Shown: piece after piece, positions 22,001 to 30,066 of the stretch
How the letters are laid out: every line of letters starts with the position of its first letter
How positions within the stretch are numbered: the first letter of the stretch is position 1
IMG/VR virus record: IMGVR_UViG_3300021962_000183
Location: 1-46,905 of that record
Source of the DNA: a virus
Length of the DNA stretch: 46,905 nucleotides
Direction: 5' to 3' (one strand)
Notes under the pieces: generated by a model
Told to the model about the DNA's origin: nothing
Seen by the model: the letters and a program-made list of their open reading frames with translations, nothing else
Database searches by the model: none
Translations under genes and position numbers: made by a program

Positions 22001-25000
22001 ATCGCGGCCTTGAGCTCGTTGACAATGCCCCCGCCCTTCTTTCCGCCAAACAGCTCCTTCGTGTCGGCCTTGGAAATCGTCAAGCCGGACAAGTCGTCAA
22101 GGGCGTCGATGGCTGTTTGGTTTTTAGAATCAGGTTTTTCGCCAGACTTAGCCTCAATTTCATCAAGCATCTCCTTTGCATACTCGATCTTTTCCTTTGC
22201 AATTTTAATTTCATTTTTTGAGGCAGAAGATTTCAATACTGCCTCGTTCTCGGCTATGACGCGTTTGTAGAAATCCGGTGATTCGCTGTTTCCGGACTCA
22301 TTAGCCTCAAACATCACTTGCTCCCATCCGTCCAAAGACCTTTCACCTATTTGGTCTGACTTCAGAATTATTGTCTTATCCGATTCAACGTTTTTCAGGG
22401 TGATGTCAGGGTTCCTTCCGTTCCCAACTGAAACGACAATGTAATCCTCGCCATCAATATTGAACTGATCCAGCGCGTTGACTCCTTTGTATCCCTTTAC
22501 TGATCCATCTTTCGCAAGAACACCTAGGTCAATAAGCTCCGACTCTAGCGCATCTGACTCAGGAGTGTTTTTGTCGTTATACTTACCTCTCATTTTCCAC
22601 AAAGCATCCTTCGCCAGGCTAACATCTCCATTGTATTTTGAATCTACGATCCCTTTGCTCTTTGTTGGCTTGCCATCCTTTCTTTGCTCCCTTGCTTCCC
22701 TCAGCTTCAGACTCAATTCAAGCCATTCTTCCTTGGCTTTTTCATTTTTAGCCCCAGAAGCACTGCGCTTTGCGTGATCAAGGATCTGGGCGTCATAAAC
22801 AGACTTATCGGATTTCACGGCAGACCACTCACCATTTCCAGCTTTAAAGTCGTAAGTGTATGTGAACGTTTTGTCTGGTGTGATTATGTGAGCTTTGTAA
22901 ATCTTCTTAGTTTTATCAAACTCATGGTAGTTGTCGTCTACTACTGCTCCCTTAGACCTGAAGTCATCGGATTCAATCAATGAATAAACCATGTCATTGA
23001 TGCTTTTCACTGTCACAACCTTTACCCTTTTATCACCCCTGTAGACTTCGTGGTCCTTTTTGGGACTGGGAAAATTGCTTACGTCTATGTTTCCGCCTTC
23101 GCCTTCTGGAGCCGACGGCTTGCTAACCGGAGGTTTCGTGGCCGGCTTTTGGCCAGAAAGTCCAGCTGCCGGCTTATTCGGCTGCTGAACGGGAGCTAGT
23201 TTCGCAAACTCAGGAGCACCACTGGCGCCAGCAGCCCCAGTGACAGCCTTCAAAACGGCCAGGATGTTCTTTGTGTTTTCATTTCCACTATCTTTCGCGT
23301 CTTTAAAGTCCGTTTTGATATGCCCATCTTGCTCGGCCTTGATCAGGGCCTTGACGTAAGTTTTGGCCGAATTGGCGTTTTTAATTTGCCCCGCGTCGGC
23401 CCCCATCCTTGTTGCCATGTGAACAACTTTCCACGTGCCTCTGCGTGTTTTTCCAATGCCCCATGTTCCATAACTGGTCACTTCCATTCCCTCTCCACCA
23501 CTGTTAATGGATGCAAGTCTGACTTTTTCTCCTTTTGGAAGCTTAACTTTTTCAACTTCTCCAAGATATGCCTGGCGACTTGATTCGGGAGATGTGCCCT
23601 CGGAAGGCTTAGCCGGCACGGAAGTGGGGATCTTTTCAGCCGGAGCATCTCCGGCTTTGCCTGATGCTTGCTGTGATTTGATCAACTTGTCTGCTTCGGC
23701 AATGGTCGCTACCTCATCAATGATGTTATTTTTTGAGTCCATTACAAGGTAGCCCTTTTTGGGCAAAACCATTCCACTGATCACAAAATTGCCGTCTTCG
23801 CTAACGTAATCAGCCTGCGACGTGATCATTCCCTCTCCTCCGTCATTCAGCTTATATCCAAGCCTGGTGTATTCGATGTGGTTTTTGGCAGCACTAGAAA
23901 TACCACCTCCGTATTGCGTGGCCCATGGAGTCTCGAAAAGCTCCCTCACCCTTTGGTCAGGATCATTCCTGAAGCGCTCGATGTCTTCCATTTTTGCAGG
24001 CTTTTCTTTTTCGACGGCAGCCTCGGCGTCCTGGACGGCCTTTTCTTGCTTGGCGATGGTCTTGCGCAGCTTCTCCGCCTGCTTGCTGTCGCCCTTGCCG
24101 GCCTTCTCCAGCCTTGCAAGTTGCTGCCTGGATCCCTCCAGGACATTCCGTGCGGTATCAGCGTTTACCTGGGCATCGGATTTGGGGATGTTTTCACCTC
24201 TGGCGGCGTTGTCCTCGGCCCACAGCTTCTCCCTTTCGGCCACGTCAGCAGGATCCTCCGCAGGATTCGGCTCGTCGCCGGCCTCGTCGTAGTCCTCTGC
24301 GTCAGGCTTGGTTACAACCGGCTCTTCCTGCGCCGATGGCTTGGCGGATTCCTGCACAGCAGGCGCGCTGAAGAAAGATTCACCGGTCTTCTCGACCTGT
24401 GACTCGGGATGCCATCCGCCGTACCAAAGGCTATCGGCCGTTTCGAGCAAAACGTTATGATCGTCACCATCGGCAGACGTTGTGACACTAAGAACAATCG
24501 CCTTTACAGGGACAAGGCCTCTACCTTCATCCAAAACAACTATGTCTCCAATTTTAAGCCCCTTTGTGTTCTTTTTCTCAACGGTATCATGGAACCGCTC
24601 AGGGTCATCAATTTCTTCTTTAAGGCCACTAATTGGATCGTTTTCCTTTACGTTGTCGTAAAGGTGCTTGTAGATCATCCTGCGTCGCTCATTCAGGTCA
24701 CTGGGCGCCAAAACCTTTTGCGAAGGCATCTTGAACTCCTGGCCCTCAAGTTGCGCACGATTCATCCTAAGCTCTCCCCTTAGCTTACTGATTTCCTCCT
24801 CAATCTTATCTCTCTTTCTGTTAGAGATTTTTTTGCCGCCGTCTTTAAGTTCAGATTCAAGCTGCTTTATTCTGCTGTTGATTTCAGATTTCCTTGCTAC
24901 AAGCTTATCAATGGCCTCCTTGTTGGCCGCATTAGGTGCGGCGGCAGCAGGTTTATCGCTCTGTTCCTGGGCCTGCGGAGTAGGTGCGGTAGGAGCAAGC

Positions 25001-26868
25001 GGATCCTCGAAGAACACGACCTGGTTTTGGCCGAATACGTTCCTGAGCGTGCGAACGTTTTTGTCGACAAACCTTGCGTTCGGCCCCGGGATCCCCTGGA
25101 TTACAACGGCGTCATGCCCGTCGGCCTTGATAAGCGCGACCAGGCTGTCGATGCTGCGGTTCTGCTCGGCCTCGTCGGCCATGTTCATGGGGTTGTCGTA
25201 TCTCCAGCCCGCTCGGCTAACCAGCTGGCGCCACTGATCATCGTCCGAGATAACCAGCGGGTTCTTGGCGTCCATGTCGCGCTTTTCTACCTGAGGGCCA
25301 TACTCAAGGGCCTCGCGCTCAGAGAACGCGTAGTATTTGCCGGTCCCGAAAATAGGGCGCCCAGACGATCCTTCGCCATACACGGAAAGTCGATCAGGAC
25401 GTCCATAGCCTCGGTACAGCTTGAAGCCCTTGAGCGGGGAATCATTTTGCTGGGCCGAAGGAGCTGGCTTACCGGCTTCTGAAACAGGCTGGGCCGCCTG
25501 CTGGGCGGCAGGCTGTGCAGAGGCAGGAGGAACGACAGGTGACTGCGGCTGTCCCTCGGCGTACTCCTGTGCCAACATCTGCTTAACTTCAGGGCTATAT
25601 CCATCCCAGTCCTGCGGTTTCACAGTGGGAGGGCGCTGGGGTTCCTGAGCCTGAGCAGGGGCGGCTTGAGGTGCGGGCTGATCGGGCGCCTGAGCAGGCG
25701 CGGGAGCCGGACGGGGAGGCTGCTGGGCAGCTTGGGCTGCAGGCTGAGGTGCCGGCTGAGGTGCTGGAGCCGGCGTCCTGGGCTGAACGGCTGGCTGAGG
25801 GGCCGGGGCGTTTTGGTCGGGTGCCGGGACTGCCTCTGCAGGGGGCAGGTCAACGGTTTGGTTTGCGGCCCTGGCGTTCCAATCAGCGATCGCGTTGGCC
25901 TTGCCCTCTGGCGTAAGGCCGGCCCAAACGTCCGGATTGAATCCGGCAGGCATCTGTGGATCTCCGATCGGCATGGGCGCCTCAACAACCTCGGGGTTGG
26001 AAAGCGGAGCCCTGGTCGTGCGAGGGTACCTGCGGGCGAGCGCGTCCCACGCCGCCGACGTGGTGGCATAGCCGGCGTTGAATGGCAATTGGCCAGCGGG
26101 ATTGGGCCTGGTGCCGAACACGCCTAGCGCGATGTCCCCAATGGCCTGGTAGCCGTTGATGTCGCCCTGGTTGCCAACGTAGTTTGCACCAAGCGCCAAA
26201 GGTATGTTTGTGCCAACGTTGACTGCGGCCTCCTTGGCTGCAGCCGGCATTGCCTGACCTGCGCGAGCTGCCTGCACGCCCTGTGCAAGGCCCTTTACGT
26301 TGCCCAAGCCGTAGGTAAGCGAAGCGGCGCCAGGCACATATGAGCCGGCCATGAAATATGGAGCCGTCTCAGGGTTGGTTGCCAGCTGGCGCTGGCGCTC
26401 ATCAAGCGGGTTGACTACGTCCTGCACGGCAGAGGTGCCGAAGGCGCTTGCGATCCCGCCAACCCCAGTGATGGCGGCCTGGGCCGCAAGCTTGCCAACA
26501 GGATGAGGGATTAGGTTGACGAATGGACGTGAAACGCCGGTTGCTGCGCCAGCTCCGAAAAATCCGGCAGCCGCGGGCGCTGCGCCCCTGAGCGCACCTT
26601 CGCCGAACGCAATCGCCTTGTCGGCAGGAGTGGGAAATGGATTAAGGAAGCTGTCCGACGATTTCCTGGCGGCGGACATCGTGTCCTGAACGTTGATCCT
26701 GGTCAGCTCCTCCGAGAATTGCTGAGCCTCGATCGCCTTGCGACGTTCCTCGGCAAGCGGATCTACGGCTGCGGATGGCGCCGGCTCGGCATCAAAAGCG
26801 TCAAAGGGGTTTCCGGCCGGCTGGGCTGGAACTGGGGTGTCGAATGCGTCGAAGGGATTTGGTTCCAT
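19027..26868 (-). CDS. giant polyvalent internal virion protein with ART domain (2613 aa)
   Basis: This is probably ejected with the DNA, as T7 gp16-like and other large polyvalent proteins are. N-terminal duplicate NPFDAFD motifs (4-10, 20-26) precede a Gly/Ala-rich hydrophobic region (90-260) and a Pro/Ala/Gln linker (330-475). Residues 480-625 look like an ADP-ribosyltransferase: KLYRGYGRPD, GTGKYYAFSEREALEYG, KNPLVI, HDAVVIQG. A coiled coil follows (655-712), then several Lys-rich domains (700-1720). The C-terminal 830 residues are helical with membrane-like spans near 2465-2480 and 2560-2580 and resemble PLxRFG-type phage proteins. Roughly 21.7-24.9 kb is much more AT-rich, suggesting inserted domains. 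Together with the three genes upstream it forms the internal core. Confidence 0.85.
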   Translation of the reverse strand: MEPNPFDAFDTPVPAQPAGNPFDAFDAEPAPSAAVDPLAEERRKAIEAQQFSEELTRINVQDTMSAARKSSDSFLNPFPTPADKAIAFGEGALRGAAPAAAGFFGAGAATGVSRPFVNLIPHPVGKLAAQAAITGVGGIASAFGTSAVQDVVNPLDERQRQLATNPETAPYFMAGSYVPGAASLTYGLGNVKGLAQGVQAARAGQAMPAAAKEAAVNVGTNIPLALGANYVGNQGDINGYQAIGDIALGVFGTRPNPAGQLPFNAGYATTSAAWDALARRYPRTTRAPLSNPEVVEAPMPIGDPQMPAGFNPDVWAGLTPEGKANAIADWNARAANQTVDLPPAEAVPAPDQNAPAPQPAVQPRTPAPAPQPAPQPAAQAAQQPPRPAPAPAQAPDQPAPQAAPAQAQEPQRPPTVKPQDWDGYSPEVKQMLAQEYAEGQPQSPVVPPASAQPAAQQAAQPVSEAGKPAPSAQQNDSPLKGFKLYRGYGRPDRLSVYGEGSSGRPIFGTGKYYAFSEREALEYGPQVEKRDMDAKNPLVISDDDQWRQLVSRAGWRYDNPMNMADEAEQNRSIDSLVALIKADGHDAVVIQGIPGPNARFVDKNVRTLRNVFGQNQVVFFEDPLAPTAPTPQAQEQSDKPAAAAPNAANKEAIDKLVARKSEINSRIKQLESELKDGGKKISNRKRDKIEEEISKLRGELRMNRAQLEGQEFKMPSQKVLAPSDLNERRRMIYKHLYDNVKENDPISGLKEEIDDPERFHDTVEKKNTKGLKIGDIVVLDEGRGLVPVKAIVLSVTTSADGDDHNVLLETADSLWYGGWHPESQVEKTGESFFSAPAVQESAKPSAQEEPVVTKPDAEDYDEAGDEPNPAEDPADVAEREKLWAEDNAARGENIPKSDAQVNADTARNVLEGSRQQLARLEKAGKGDSKQAEKLRKTIAKQEKAVQDAEAAVEKEKPAKMEDIERFRNDPDQRVRELFETPWATQYGGGISSAAKNHIEYTRLGYKLNDGGEGMITSQADYVSEDGNFVISGMVLPKKGYLVMDSKNNIIDEVATIAEADKLIKSQQASGKAGDAPAEKIPTSVPAKPSEGTSPESSRQAYLGEVEKVKLPKGEKVRLASINSGGEGMEVTSYGTWGIGKTRRGTWKVVHMATRMGADAGQIKNANSAKTYVKALIKAEQDGHIKTDFKDAKDSGNENTKNILAVLKAVTGAAGASGAPEFAKLAPVQQPNKPAAGLSGQKPATKPPVSKPSAPEGEGGNIDVSNFPSPKKDHEVYRGDKRVKVVTVKSINDMVYSLIESDDFRSKGAVVDDNYHEFDKTKKIYKAHIITPDKTFTYTYDFKAGNGEWSAVKSDKSVYDAQILDHAKRSASGAKNEKAKEEWLELSLKLREAREQRKDGKPTKSKGIVDSKYNGDVSLAKDALWKMRGKYNDKNTPESDALESELIDLGVLAKDGSVKGYKGVNALDQFNIDGEDYIVVSVGNGRNPDITLKNVESDKTIILKSDQIGERSLDGWEQVMFEANESGNSESPDFYKRVIAENEAVLKSSASKNEIKIAKEKIEYAKEMLDEIEAKSGEKPDSKNQTAIDALDDLSGLTISKADTKELFGGKKGGGIVNELKAAIEADDKAKIQEKLGELQTMRDGLQDRQDNTPESLQETDAYYAREEAIEALDVAIDEVSPFVAPADEAAVPGKKGRKPSKQQSENQFLYKSKKDRIQDDLAKGAITIKDANERLDALAARFNQPPEMVNPDDDGPLIIPKSKPSSMGAAVPAAALTDAGVAAMDIAQLGATAALADSRLLPGLNPIVSNMHLIADGRDIGAVFAGKNERFVQSGTMSDVANMFAIRDGNTPAGAKETFYDERDSNRRIMKGRLAKAFEPMAAQMATMTEAELADADLKIAKMVTGEMPIDNSPEGQVAKGLKDLADRAYDYAKEAGLEIGKAQDYGMPHSIDIAKVEGDQSGFLAAATRAYAINNPMRIAMLTRKLKDMQKPGAPTADPDEVASLNLEIAELTTAKPAEQAQAWLDKISLGAEGADQTMGLIMEGAKVSTSADFMKSRMFAPQARAVLRDFYKNDARLAWSRYIDRVTTLSEFSRRFGAKGEKWLAMVDRMRAEGASEFQIQIFKDHVKDALGTLNPMPSPGHALANSLLALSNMAKLKTTALANFLEPMAAATRGDLTTAVTGPILMMHNTIRLLAEMSPADAARFKTELGRLLNDENGDIALARAVGLIDAAGAHGILDNSGYTLDTEEDYAGFGPALRGARMVNRGTNAIARAYGLEVTENAKRATTARLAVNRIDGFVDGLVNDSMLAAGHAAAFPNAQNNPFSIKAECRMRLRRAGVSDADMDQFAQDWIAARKSGKFVEWLSSDAPSAKLARKVIRMESSLAMVNTNRGYNTGGERGKLISQDHFFGKAAMTYLRYPAAALEQVFRPLFSDVATGAAGGNKDIDLSSYSRFRMISQALAIPAMMMAAAAYLLLRDMIQNRNDKSLMQRTIEGYSYTGAAGGKAEFVNKLMRGEIPPVISEIVKTMQNISRAEQGKGEKVLVKDAVKYVGQPGVQAFAAAMLPPALGVLVTRLAGTEAAREETVGMLMPNEPADPRAPRKNTRPPTR

Positions 26869-28257
26869 TTAGCGCGGTCCGAGGACAGCCTCGGCAGCAC
26901 CTGAACCATACTTAAGATCAAAGTCCCTGGCAAGACCAGGATTTCGCCTCAGATGCTCGACGGCGGCTGCAGGAGGGGAGATCCTGGGGACGACGGCGGC
27001 CTGCGTAGCGGGGGCGATTGCAGGAGCAATGCCGCCTCCTGCCGCGCCTGGAGCAACTGGAGGCTGGACGACAGGGGGACGAACCGCTGGCGGCGGCGGT
27101 GCGGCCTGGGCCGGAGGCGCAACAGGAGCCGGCGCTGTAGCGGGTGGCTGGATCGGCGGGGCGATGGTGCCGGCAACACCACCGGCCGCAGGGGGAGGCG
27201 CCTGCCCAGCCGCAGGAGGAGCGGGCGCCTGTGTTGCAGGGGCTGCTGGAGCCTGAGCTGGACCGTAATTCCAAGGCTGAGCAGGCACAAGAACTGTGCC
27301 AAATCCAAACTTGGCGTCAATAAGTCCGGCCCCCTCGGCGGGATTTACGCGCCCAAACTTGGATGAAATAACCTTTGCAACAGAGGATTGCGGATCAGCA
27401 GATAGCCCGTTTTGCACGCGCTCTCGGTCAATGGCCAATGCCTCCTGTGCAATGGCAGATGCCCAGTTTGATCCAAGTCCTGGGATATTGGCCAAAACCT
27501 GGCCTTCGTAGGCAGCCTGTGTCTTTACTGCACTTTCAGAAGCTCGATCGGGAGAGTTGGCCGAAATCTTCGCCCTTTCGGCCTCGGCTTGGGCGTTGAT
27601 CCTGGCAACCTCGGCGGCCCCCTCGTTCCTTCCAGCTTGCACGCTCACGGCCTCCGCGATGCGGCTGTTGTTCGCAAGCTCGGTGCGCTTATCTCGCTCT
27701 TGCGTCGTGAACGATGCGTCGGGCTCAAGAGAACCAGGAGTGCGCAGCAATTTGGCTGATCGCTCGGGCTCCGCAACGGAGATTATGCCGCCCTCCAGAT
27801 CAAGCAAGGCGCTGGCAATGTCCTTGGGATCAATGCCAAGAGTGCCCAAGGCCGAGCCAAGAGCGGCGCCAGCCCCCCTGCGGTTCTCAGGACTTGCCTG
27901 CAAATAGGATGCCACAAGGGCGCCGATCTCCGACCTTGTTTTGTTGGTAAGCTCAAGGCCGGCCGTTTCCGCTTTTGTCTTCCCGGTCTTTGCCTCAACC
28001 TCGGACGTTTCCGCCTTAACCTTGCCGGTTTCTGCGTTTGTCTTGACGGTGTCGGCCTCGTTCTTGCCGGCGGTGGTTTCGTACACCCTGCGGCGAGCTG
28101 GGATAAGGCCGCGCTCGGCAACCTCCGAATTGATCTTCTCGTTCAGGTAATCGCTTTGCGCCTGGATCTGGCGCCCCTCGGCCCTTGCCTTGGGGTTCAA
28201 ACCAAAGATGTTGGCCGTGTTGTTGAAGGTCTCGGGGATCCAGTCGTATTTGCCCAT
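26869..28257 (-). CDS. internal virion protein with Pro/Ala-rich tail (462 aa)
   Basis: The 462-residue protein has a charged helical N-terminal half with degenerate K-A-E-T-G/S heptads (around residues 72-100) typical of coiled coils, a middle helical part (SALLDLEGGIISV, NNSRIAEAVSVQAGRNEG), and a long Pro/Ala/Gln-rich segment (about 325-430) before a short C-terminal domain. It adjoins the giant protein without a gap. By position it corresponds to a podovirus internal core or ejection protein (T7 gp15-like slot), though sequence alone does not show that. Confidence 0.65.
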   Translation of the reverse strand: MGKYDWIPETFNNTANIFGLNPKARAEGRQIQAQSDYLNEKINSEVAERGLIPARRRVYETTAGKNEADTVKTNAETGKVKAETSEVEAKTGKTKAETAGLELTNKTRSEIGALVASYLQASPENRRGAGAALGSALGTLGIDPKDIASALLDLEGGIISVAEPERSAKLLRTPGSLEPDASFTTQERDKRTELANNSRIAEAVSVQAGRNEGAAEVARINAQAEAERAKISANSPDRASESAVKTQAAYEGQVLANIPGLGSNWASAIAQEALAIDRERVQNGLSADPQSSVAKVISSKFGRVNPAEGAGLIDAKFGFGTVLVPAQPWNYGPAQAPAAPATQAPAPPAAGQAPPPAAGGVAGTIAPPIQPPATAPAPVAPPAQAAPPPPAVRPPVVQPPVAPGAAGGGIAPAIAPATQAAVVPRISPPAAAVEHLRRNPGLARDFDLKYGSGAAEAVLGPR

Positions 28258-28260
28258 AAA

Positions 28261-28959
28261 TTATCGCCCTGCGGTAAGCAGCCTGTAGTATTCGTTTGGA
28301 TCCATCAGCCTGGAACTCGGAAGCGTCACAAGCGTCGACGGGGCAACAGTGGATGCAAACGGGTTGACACCCATTGCTGCGCCCATGCCAAACAGCGACC
28401 CAGCGGTCTGTAGGCCGGCTCCAATTGCCTTGGCCTTGTCTCCGCGCCTCGCAGCGGCCTCAAGTTCCCAACCAAGCGTGTTGGAGGAATCGCTCATAAA
28501 CCTGGAAAGATTGCCCTGGTCCTGCAAATAGCGGCTGTTGAGCAGGGCGTTGCCCAGCTGAAGATCTCCAAAGCCCTGGACATTGGCCGCAAGATTAGCG
28601 TCAGAAAGAGCCCTGGCGTTGCCAGCTGCGACTCGAACGTCGGACTCGTCCTTTACGATCTTTGGAGCATCTCCCTGGGTTTTGAACTCAGCGATCGGTT
28701 GGGCGACCTGGGCGGCTGCTGAGGCTGCAGAGCGCTCTTCGACCTCGGTTGCCAGGCGTTTCTTCTGAACGTCTGCGCCTTGCTTGCCAAGGGACTCGTT
28801 GAAAAGCTGATCAGCCTCTGAGCGCAGCTTGCCCTGCCTGGCCGCCTCGGCGTTCCTTGCAGCAGACATGGCCTTCTCAGCCTGCCTTGCGCCACGTGAT
28901 TGCGCATATGTGCCGGCGGCCGTCATGGCCAGGGCAACGGCTGCCATAGGGTTGCACAT
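28261..28959 (-). CDS. internal virion protein B-like (T7 gp14 slot)
   Basis: The 232-residue protein starts MCNPMAAVALAMTAAGTYAQSRGARQAEKAMSAARNAE in parts: an MCxP start, a short hydrophobic helix, and a long Ala/Gln/Arg-rich amphipathic region. T7 gp14-like internal proteins of podoviruses have this start and layout and form the outer-membrane pore during ejection. The C-terminal third (NPFASTVAPSTLVTLPSS) contains an NPFA motif echoing the giant protein's NPFDAFD. It lies in the expected order between the small gp13-like and large core genes. Confidence 0.68.
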   Translation of the reverse strand: MCNPMAAVALAMTAAGTYAQSRGARQAEKAMSAARNAEAARQGKLRSEADQLFNESLGKQGADVQKKRLATEVEERSAASAAAQVAQPIAEFKTQGDAPKIVKDESDVRVAAGNARALSDANLAANVQGFGDLQLGNALLNSRYLQDQGNLSRFMSDSSNTLGWELEAAARRGDKAKAIGAGLQTAGSLFGMGAAMGVNPFASTVAPSTLVTLPSSRLMDPNEYYRLLTAGR

Positions 28960-28962
28960 GCG

Positions 28963-29571
28963 TCAGTTAACCACCCGCGAAGCGGATGTCCTCCCTGGCT
29001 GGCCAAGGCCGAATGCGCCCAAACCGGGGGCGTTTCGATCGTAGTATCCGGCCTGGGCTGCGTTCCCAAGAAGGCCGGTTGTCGCTTGGAAAAGGTTTCC
29101 AATGGGGCTAAAGCCCATCTGCTGCTGAAGCATGTTGGCCCTGTTGAGCGCCCCGCTGGCGGCCGCCCGGGCGTCACCTGTGGCGTTCAGCTGGGCGATC
29201 AGGTCTGCGCGGTTTTCCTCCACCGCCCTTCGAGCTGCGTTCGACTGGTTGATCCCCTCGGCAGCGATGGCGGCCCTGCCCGTGTTGTATTGGCGCTGGA
29301 TTTCGCCGGCGTTCCTGGCGGCCTCGCTGGACGACGTCAGACCTGACCTGGCCAGGTTATAGGCCAGGTTTTGCTCCTGCTTGTTGTATTGTTCCTCAAG
29401 CTGTGGGTTCGCAAAATCCTCGTACGCCTTTGCCCTGCTCCTGTAAAACGGCTCGTCAAAGCCATAGAAGTTTTTGTTGATCTTGTCCATGCCCTCGCGA
29501 ACACGGGCCTGCCTGGCCTGTTCATCAGCCCTGGCTTGCGCCGCACCGCCGTCTCCTCCTCCGGAACACAT
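28963..29571 (-). CDS. putative virion-associated protein (202 aa)
   Basis: The 202-residue protein starts MCSGGGDGGA and contains a helical region EEQYNKQEQNLAYNLARSGL, Ala/Arg/Asn repeats and a Gly-rich C-terminus (GLGAFGLGQPGRTSASRVVN). The unusual Gly/Cys start resembles the N-termini of other podovirus core proteins. No enzymatic motif is visible. Its place, between the gp13-like and gp14-like genes, suggests a structural or ejection role. Confidence 0.6.
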   Translation of the reverse strand: MCSGGGDGGAAQARADEQARQARVREGMDKINKNFYGFDEPFYRSRAKAYEDFANPQLEEQYNKQEQNLAYNLARSGLTSSSEAARNAGEIQRQYNTGRAAIAAEGINQSNAARRAVEENRADLIAQLNATGDARAAASGALNRANMLQQQMGFSPIGNLFQATTGLLGNAAQAGYYDRNAPGLGAFGLGQPGRTSASRVVN

Positions 29572-29583
29572 GGTTTTGTTGGC

Positions 29584-30066
29584 TCAGTATTGTGGGCCTT
29601 TCGGATCCCTAGTCCAGCAGTAAAGATAAAATAGCTCGGCGTTTCTTCCGTAGTTCCTGAGCTCCGACTCTTTGTAGGCCCCAAGCGACTCCAGCCAGGC
29701 GTGCGCAACAAGATGGTCGTGCTTTGATCGGCACTGGGCCCGGTGCACGCCGACATCCTCAAGCGAAGGTATCATGACCCTTTTCACAAACCTCGTGACG
29801 CCAAGGGCTATCTCAGGCCACTTGTCAGTGGCAAACATCCAAACCTCCCACACGCCAGGCCATGCTGGCACAGCCCCGAAGGCGGCTATTGGCGTCCCGT
29901 TGTCGTTTCCGGCAACCCATCCAAAATCACCACCGGCAAGCAAACCGGCGCAAAGCTCTGCAGGATCGTCGTTCCACCTGGTGGCATAGATCTCGTCCAT
30001 GTCCTGGCGGCGCATGCGCCTGGCAACCCAGTCCAGGTCGTCAGCGTTTATCTTAGCCAGCTTCAT
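29584..30066 (-). CDS. T7 gp13-like internal protein, GNAT-like fold (160 aa)
   Basis: The 160-residue product reads like the phage Gp13/DUF2833 family, an acetyltransferase-like fold found in the internal core region of podoviruses: LAKINADDLDWVARRMRRQD (2-21), GTPIAAFGAVPAWPGVWEVWMFAT (57-80) as the central GNAT strands, and SKHDHLVAHAWLESLGAY (113-130) as the final helix. No acetyl-CoA binding signature (Q/RxxGxG/A) is clear, so it may be a structural relic of the fold. It overlaps the nozzle gene by 14 bases. Confidence 0.72.
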   Translation of the reverse strand: MKLAKINADDLDWVARRMRRQDMDEIYATRWNDDPAELCAGLLAGGDFGWVAGNDNGTPIAAFGAVPAWPGVWEVWMFATDKWPEIALGVTRFVKRVMIPSLEDVGVHRAQCRSKHDHLVAHAWLESLGAYKESELRNYGRNAELFYLYCWTRDPKGPQY

